Shown here piece by piece: positions 51,701 to 54,242 of a DNA stretch of 54,242 nt (position 1 is its first letter; every line of letters begins with the position of its first letter). The notes beneath the pieces were generated by a model that worked only from the letters and a program-made list of their open reading frames with translations, did not search any database and was not told the DNA's origin. The stretch comes from an uncultured Collinsella sp. (GTDB taxonomy: Bacteria; Actinomycetota; Coriobacteriia; Coriobacteriales; Coriobacteriaceae). The translations under genes were made by a program, and so were the position numbers. The DNA lies in assembly GCA_902482035.1 (NCBI GenBank), contig CABSYW010000015.1, forward strand, positions 1-54,242, read 5' to 3'.

Positions 51701-52182
51701 TTATCAAGGTCGAGGGACGCGGACTCGGAAACCACGACACGGTCGCCTGACTTGATACTCATCTTGCCAGTCGCCTTGTCCAGGATCACGGTCGCCTTTC
51801 CGCCGGTGATCTCGATAGTGTCGCCCTTGTCGGCAACCGTCGCACTCGGCTTGCTGTAGGTGTCCGAGGTATCGGGCTGAGCCTGGATCTTAGCCGTGTG
51901 GGACTTACTGCGCGGCGTGGCGTACTCGGAAAACTCACCCTTGGGGTCGACGTTATAACGGAAAATACCGTCCTCGAGGAACGTAATACGGCCCTTGATG
52001 CCGTCAGCGAAATCGATGTCGACGACATTCGAGGCAGACTGGGACACGGTCGCCGAGTCGACGCCCTTGAGTGGCGTGGCAATCGCCTGCTGGGGATTGG
52101 CAAACACGAGCGTCGCTGCAGTGGCAACGAGGACCGCGCTTCCCTTCACCCACCGTTTCGTAAAAATGGAATTCCTGCGCAT
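45769..52182 (-). CDS. Wall-anchored multidomain GH31 glycosidase
   Basis: A 2137-residue secreted enzyme. Signal peptide about 1-36. GH31 catalytic part about 190-790 with nucleophile Asp480 (LKTDVAWVGSGYSFG) and acid/base Asp531 (GGIWTGDQYGGNW). These motifs recall GH31 alpha-N-acetylgalactosaminidases acting on mucin glycans; that specificity is an inference. Then: fibronectin-III-like (about 965-1042), F5/8C/CBM32-like (1065-1192), dockerin-like DLNDNGVYDVYDYSFT (about 1240), cohesin-like (1271-1398), discoidin-like (1423-1578), Ig-like (1588-1668), FIVAR (1671-1741), a second F5/8C (1761-1910) and two more FIVAR-type helical repeats (to about 2058). A Gly/Asn/Ser linker precedes sorting signal IPNTG (2102-2106), a hydrophobic helix and HRRSKAK. 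ATG 52182 follows GAAAGGAGA. Confidence 0.92.
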   Translation of the reverse strand: MRRNSIFTKRWVKGSAVLVATAATLVFANPQQAIATPLKGVDSATVSQSASNVVDIDFADGIKGRITFLEDGIFRYNVDPKGEFSEYATPRSKSHTAKIQAQPDTSDTYSKPSATVADKGDTIEITGGKATVILDKATGKMSIKSGDRVVVSESASLDLDKKGTVQTLAKEKSENFFGGGTQNGRFLHTNQTIAISNTNNWTDGGVASPNPFYWTSDGYGVLRNTFAEGSYDFGSTDSSTVTTLHSENEFDAYYFVATNEGASNVATEMLQDYYKVTGNPVLLPEYGFYLGHLNAYNRDGWSTTSGQKKWETKGSKSSSEKGDVKYESGMSTGYKLDGTLAAETLNGEGPTVDTENMKATDFDRQFSARQVIDDYEDSDMPLGWFLPNDGYGAGYGQNGYYKTGGVNSDGASSADRLNAVRANVDNLKKFTEYANSKGVSTGLWTQSNLEPDSNPETPWHLLRDFDAEVKTGGITTLKTDVAWVGSGYSFGLNGIKTAYDTVTTGANKRPNIITLDGWAGTQRFGGIWTGDQYGGNWEYIRFHIPTYIGQSLSGNPNIGSDMDGIFGGDPIISARDYQWKTFTPSMLDMDGWGTYRKSPMTHGDPYTGISRFYLKLKAQLMPYIYTSAASAANIDTGNGDAGLPMIRAMLLSDNSEYAASTSTQYQYMFGENFLVAPVYQDTQADENGNDIRNGIYLPNYGTDENPTIWIDYFSGKQYRGGQVLNNYEAPLWKLPLFVKANAIVPMYAENNNPEAVSDTNTKGTDRSQRIVEFFATEGDGTFTQYEDDGSSIENNTTEDDSYGTIDNISYGEHVSTVYRSKAAGGTATFTAEASQGGYNGYDSNRTTTFVANVSAKPMSVVAKNGGSALNVVEVDSQETFDTATPEAGQAVYFYSETPNLNHYGSDVDGTEAERGESFNNTKITTNPKVYVKFAKTDVAAAAQTLELGGFVNADATLTADRLNESLSAPTNLAAPEDVTTPTSIKLTWGKVDGATSYDLKVDGTVFAVGDAAEFTHTDLAYNSKHTYQIRSRNAEGYSAWSDVLEANSALDPWRNVPDAEQITWEGSLYGSHKAELAFDHEFQSGDGGFHSGGNDLGKALTVDYGRAYKLDKLEYYPRDDAGNGTVTKMRVETSLDGVHWTSQEVDWARSADCKTVAFDGTVAARYVRMTPLASVGNFFSASEIAIYKTDGTDGFAVGSNLNKATISDGDYSNMKNYLGLENREPDTPTFGSQIRDHFADLNDNGVYDVYDYSFTMAGLDGGTKQKGKVAGSLAVIPSKTEVEAGDEITVDVYAADAKNVNALGALVNFKSDQFEFVSESIAQDGSTAGMENLSREKVQFADRTQTINLAFANRGDGKLYNGTGAVASFKLKAKTAGKVELPSTSWLIGPACDALEFASDGTVTMPDVPQPTVAEYGQDAFNITMTNDELTTDDGTNVEKLIQQKSYNALFDNNEGDNGFEFLWNWSGNWDSEGKLPSYVKLPTTMTFAFKTPSKLDSVEVVNRNGGNGTVQKIKAVVTFEDGSTQEFAGGEYDSFLARYAFDLSAENKGKKATKVEVTPLEASGDQMLTLREVNFNYTQGVEAIEGVELGKNQTEFFEGDITPVDAKATPESAGYPYVTVESSDPSVVSVSAVQAGDSVSYYLRANKAGKAKITVASVLDPSKTASYEVEVKAGVDTSALVAALSKAAGYSESVYTKDSYAALTTAVEAAQKLLDSGQGSYSKKDVADATAKIEKAIDGLKMRPVDEKILINTPENRKNVKVAGFSSEADYEGSNAVNALDGDERTLWHSDWAHGTGMPQYLSVDLGRDYDLTDVTFLPRQDGGTNGDIFEAEILVSDTADGYEKGTAASMGTFAFDNDGRVLTDRGDWKQMSFGAARGRYVTVKVIHAGGGDVDAYCSMAELKFYGTAVPDPVAKDDLTAAIEKVDAELAAGDLKAGDYTEASWTALENALASARAILSDEDATQDEVDQALRALESARDALEKTPVVPVENPTKKQLKALVKQAKETDTRGKTAESVKALTDAITYAEDVLGDENASDTQIQAAYSQLKLAIESLKDADSGNQGGSGNQGSGNGSNGGNQAGKPAGDKAQGSKKNGSAIPNTGDQTAATVATVGGLGAIIAAIGAFFHRRSKAK

Positions 52183-52696
52183 CTGGTCTCCTTTCTTCCG
52201 ACATGCTGAGGTGCCGAGGACGCCCCCCCCCGGCAGCATGGGAAAACGTATCAAACGGAGATGTTCGGTACATTCCGCACAATGGGGGCCACCCGTTACC
52301 AAGGGGCCAACTGGTAGTAACCAGATAGCCACCTACTAGGTCATATCAACATATGGGAGCACTTGCGCACCCAAGTTCGGAATTCTCCCAGCGGCAGCAA
52401 AATAAGCGTCAACGGCAAGGTGGGCTTAATAAGCCATACCAATTGGTTCTTCAGTCAAATACCAATCTAGCAAAAATGTACTGTTTATCTGGTATTACAC
52501 AGACCATACCTTTCCCTCGGGAACTGGGCTTCGCCAAGTTTCCCGAGGGAAAGGCTCAGCCGCCATCCTGCAACCTACCGGGGATTGCCATGACGTACGT
52601 TGGCTGATTTGGTTTGGAATGAGATGTTGACGGTGGCTGATGGGCACAACTGTCCCGGGTGCATTTCAAGATGCACCTAAATGTCTGTCTTTATCC
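52183..52696. other. Gene-free region upstream of the GH31 gene
   Basis: Holds the GH31 leader and probably its promoter (minus strand). Notable contents are a run of nine C (52223-52231, G on the sense strand), GTTACC...GGTAGTAACC dyad symmetry at 52297-52323, the palindrome ACCAATTGGT near 52438 and a 15-bp stem CCTTTCCCTCGGGAA/TTCCCGAGGGAAAGG at 52509-52554. No convincing open frame. Confidence 0.6.
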
Positions 52697-53173
52697 TTAT
52701 AGATTGTCCAGGTAGTCGTCGGCATCATAGGTAAGGCTGTAAGCTTTATTCAGGATGCGCACGAGCTCCTGGGCATCGTGCTCGCCGAGCGCTGAGAGTT
52801 GTTTCGAGAGCGATGCCACACTCTCGGCATTTTTTTTCGCCGCGAAATCACGGCCTTCCTTGGTAATGCTCACCAGCACACGCCGACGATCGTTTGGATC
52901 AGTCCTGCGCTGAACGTAACCCTTACTCTCGAGTGAATCCAAGATATGCGACATGCGCGCACGGGAGAATTTCAGCTTCTTGGCAATCTCGGAGGGAATG
53001 ACATCACCGTCAATACCCGATAGATACTGTAAAACCGGTGCCTCGCCCACACTGGCGCCGCCGGCAGCACTCAAGGATCCCTTGGCAAGGGAACGTGAGT
53101 ACACAATCAGTTTTCGAGCGACGTCATCGTAATCCACTGGGGATATTGTCCTTTGCAACTCTAGAAGGGCCAT
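52697..53173 (-). CDS. MarR-family transcriptional regulator
   Basis: Up to 158 residues. The winged-helix core shows VIPSEIAKKLKFSRARMSHILDSLESKGYVQRRTDPNDRRRVLVSITKEGRDF, the standard MarR recognition helix and wing. An N-terminal dimerisation helix starts near DYDDVARKLIVYSRSL. The start is uncertain: ATG 53173 has a poor ribosome site, while GTG 53137 follows AAAGGAC and would give 146 residues that begin where homologues usually do. The target is unknown. It lies 69 bp after the small membrane-protein gene and faces the GH31 upstream region. Confidence 0.88.
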   Translation of the reverse strand: MALLELQRTISPVDYDDVARKLIVYSRSLAKGSLSAAGGASVGEAPVLQYLSGIDGDVIPSEIAKKLKFSRARMSHILDSLESKGYVQRRTDPNDRRRVLVSITKEGRDFAAKKNAESVASLSKQLSALGEHDAQELVRILNKAYSLTYDADDYLDNL

Positions 53174-53241
53174 AAAACCGTCATTTGCCGTACATTAGTT
53201 AACATTCGCAACAATTATTTATGATACCCCAACGCGGAAGT

Positions 53242-53568
53242 CTATTGCTCGTCCTTCTTGCGTCGCATAAGCTCCTCAACGTCGACACCAGCGGCCTCGA
53301 GCATGCGCTCGACATTCTTTTTGGCGTTGGTCGTGCCGACCTTAAGCACGATCGAAAGCGGAGTGCCCACCACCAGGCACACGATGCCCACGGGGACACC
53401 CCAGCCGGGGCCGCCCTGCATACCCCACATCCCCATCAAAAAGCCAATCGCCACGAGCGAATAGCCCAGGCGCAGCCAAACATTGAGCCGCTGAATAGCA
53501 TCGGTCTGCATCTTTGCCTCGCGAATCAAGTCGTCGCGTGAAAGGTCGTGTCCATGTTTCTCGTGCAT
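53242..53568 (-). CDS. Small membrane protein of unknown function
   Basis: 108 residues with a His-rich, charged N-terminus (MHEKHGHDLSRDDLIREAKM). Two hydrophobic segments are separated by a Gly-rich turn (about 33-53, LGYSLVAIGFLMGMWGMQGG, and about 56-75, GVPVGIVCLVVGTPLSIVL). The C-terminus is a charged helix (KKNVERMLEAAGVDVEELMRRKKD). GAGGAGG lies 5 nt before ATG 53568. I do not recognise a family. The downstream MarR gene may be co-transcribed, in which case the regulator could respond to a membrane-related signal. Confidence 0.75.
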   Translation of the reverse strand: MHEKHGHDLSRDDLIREAKMQTDAIQRLNVWLRLGYSLVAIGFLMGMWGMQGGPGWGVPVGIVCLVVGTPLSIVLKVGTTNAKKNVERMLEAAGVDVEELMRRKKDEQ

Positions 53569-53711
53569 ATGGTCCTCCTCGTGCAAAGTGTGCATCATGC
53601 GCAAGTGCATCGTTTGTCGAATACGTCATCTTTCAAGAGCAATATAGCGGGTGTCGTGTAGGCGATGGAGGTCGCTGGCCATATTGCCCTTGAAGGGCGG
53701 CGCAAAATCAG

Positions 53712-53734
53712 AACCACCCTTAAAAAGGGTGGTT
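53712..53734. terminator. Hairpin between the membrane-protein gene and the IS200 element
   Basis: AACCACCCTT (53712-53721) and its complement (53725-53734) form a 10-bp stem with an AAA loop, followed by TTTGCTCTT on the plus strand. It could be a terminator or part of the insertion-sequence end. Confidence 0.55.
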
Positions 53735-53751
53735 TGCTCTTAGGGTATAAC

Positions 53752-53843
53752 CCACGGGCCCCGGGCTCGCGTCTAAAGGCGCGGGCCCGGACTTCGTCCA
53801 GGCCTAGTGCATCTTGACCCGTGGCGCGCCGGTCGAACCGGCA
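53752..53843. mobile_element. Probable structured end of the IS200-type element
   Basis: Just beyond the transposase stop codon are nested inverted repeats: CCGGGCTCGCG and CGCGGGCCCGG (one mismatch) around a TCTAAAGG loop, then GCCGGT-CGA-ACCGGC at 53829-53843. Subterminal hairpins of this kind are the recognition structures of IS200/IS605 transposases. The exact cleavage site is not identified. Confidence 0.5.
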
Positions 53844-53846
53844 GCA

Positions 53847-54242
53847 TCACCCCCTCTTGAAGGGGTCCTCGTACTCCTTCACGCTCAGCTTGTCCAGCGC
53901 GATGTCGTGGGACTCCTGCTCCCTGATGTACTTGGCGATCGTCGCCTCGTTCAGGCCGACGGTGGACACGTAGTAGCCCTCCGCCCAGAACTTCCTGTTG
54001 CCGAACTTGTACTTGAGGTTGGCGTGCCTGTCGAATATCATCAGCGAGCTCTTCCCCTTCAGGTAGCCCATGACGCTCGCGACGCTGTACTTCGGCGGGA
54101 TCGCCAGCAGCACGTGCACGTGGTCGGGCATCAGGTGCCCCTCGATTATCTCGATCCCCTTGTACTCGCACAGCTTCCTGAGGATCTCCCCTATGTCGCT
54201 CCTGATTTGGTTGTAGATCACTTTGCGCCTATACTTCGGCGT
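53847..54242 (-). CDS. tnpA: IS200/IS605-family Y1 transposase TnpA (5' end cut by window edge)
   Basis: 131 codons of a single-strand DNA transposase; the frame is open to the window edge, beginning TPKYRRKVIYNQ, where about 15-20 N-terminal residues of typical TnpA are missing. The HUH metal-binding motif is HVHVLLAIP (after EGHLMPD), and the catalytic Tyr is in ATIAKYIREQE. KGKSSLMIF and GNRKFWAEGYYVSTVG are conserved family segments. The C-terminus EDPFKRG is normal. No TnpB gene follows, so this is IS200-type rather than IS605-type as far as the window shows. Confidence 0.92.
   Translation of the reverse strand, partial: TPKYRRKVIYNQIRSDIGEILRKLCEYKGIEIIEGHLMPDHVHVLLAIPPKYSVASVMGYLKGKSSLMIFDRHANLKYKFGNRKFWAEGYYVSTVGLNEATIAKYIREQESHDIALDKLSVKEYEDPFKRG

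Noticed and set aside
52353..52607. 84-codon plus-strand frame upstream of GH31
   Set aside because: No ribosome site, contains palindromes and resembles nothing.

Overview
The window looks like chromosome of a Coriobacteriia member, most likely Collinsella or a close relative. This is inferred from the roughly 60 percent GC, sortase-anchored surface proteins, an Ech-type hydrogenase, a BaiCD/FadH-like flavin oxidoreductase and the mix of actinobacterial housekeeping genes; it was not tested by a database search. Forty protein genes are complete or nearly so. Two run off the ends: the large surface protein at the left edge loses its last residues, and an IS200-type transposase at the right edge loses its start. 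There is one tRNA gene, an initiator tRNA-Met. I see no rRNA, no CRISPR-Cas and no prophage.

Layout. 1-6.3 kb: a very large VWA/pilin-type wall protein (minus strand). 6.8-12.4 kb: a five-gene group 4 [NiFe] hydrogenase (Ech) operon in which the NuoL-like and NuoH-like membrane subunits are fused. 12.6-15.5 kb: an orphan HTH protein and an NADH:flavin oxidoreductase. 15.6-16.1 kb: a repeat array and tRNA-fMet. 16.3-21.5 kb: cofactor genes (coaX, a biotin-ligase-like protein, a folP-folK fusion), a sirtuin and exonuclease III. 21.6-24.9 kb: an ECF vitamin transporter. 25.1-28.5 kb: glmU, prs, pth. 28.9-31.1 kb: NfnA/NfnB-type ferredoxin:NADP oxidoreductase. 31.6-38.2 kb: cytidylate-kinase-like protein, a polar amino-acid ABC transporter, YqeY, a PrsA-like foldase and an orphan PTS IIA. 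38.4-42.0 kb: purF-purM-purN. 42.3-45.6 kb: a membrane protein, a MoaE-like protein, a class B sortase and purE. 45.8-52.2 kb: a 2137-residue GH31 wall-anchored glycosidase. 52.7-54.2 kb: a MarR regulator, a small membrane protein and the transposase.

How parts fit together. The Ech complex and the Nfn pair both deal in reduced ferredoxin, so the window holds two sides of a fermentative redox economy: hydrogen evolution with ion pumping, and NADPH supply. The GH31 enzyme and the VWA/pilin protein carry sorting signals, IPNTG and LPTTG. The sortase gene in the window is class B, so it need not be the enzyme that anchors them.

The most unusual content is between genes. Two arrays (15630-15926 and 31289-31504) contain a 15-bp repeat that flips orientation every 40-41 bp, with linkers always 25 or 26 bp long. 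Several other palindrome families occur: GGGGACAG-centred elements, a 154-bp element with perfect 26-bp inverted ends, and a 191-bp inverted-repeat element that lies inside the ECF ATPase gene and is translated as the inter-domain linker.
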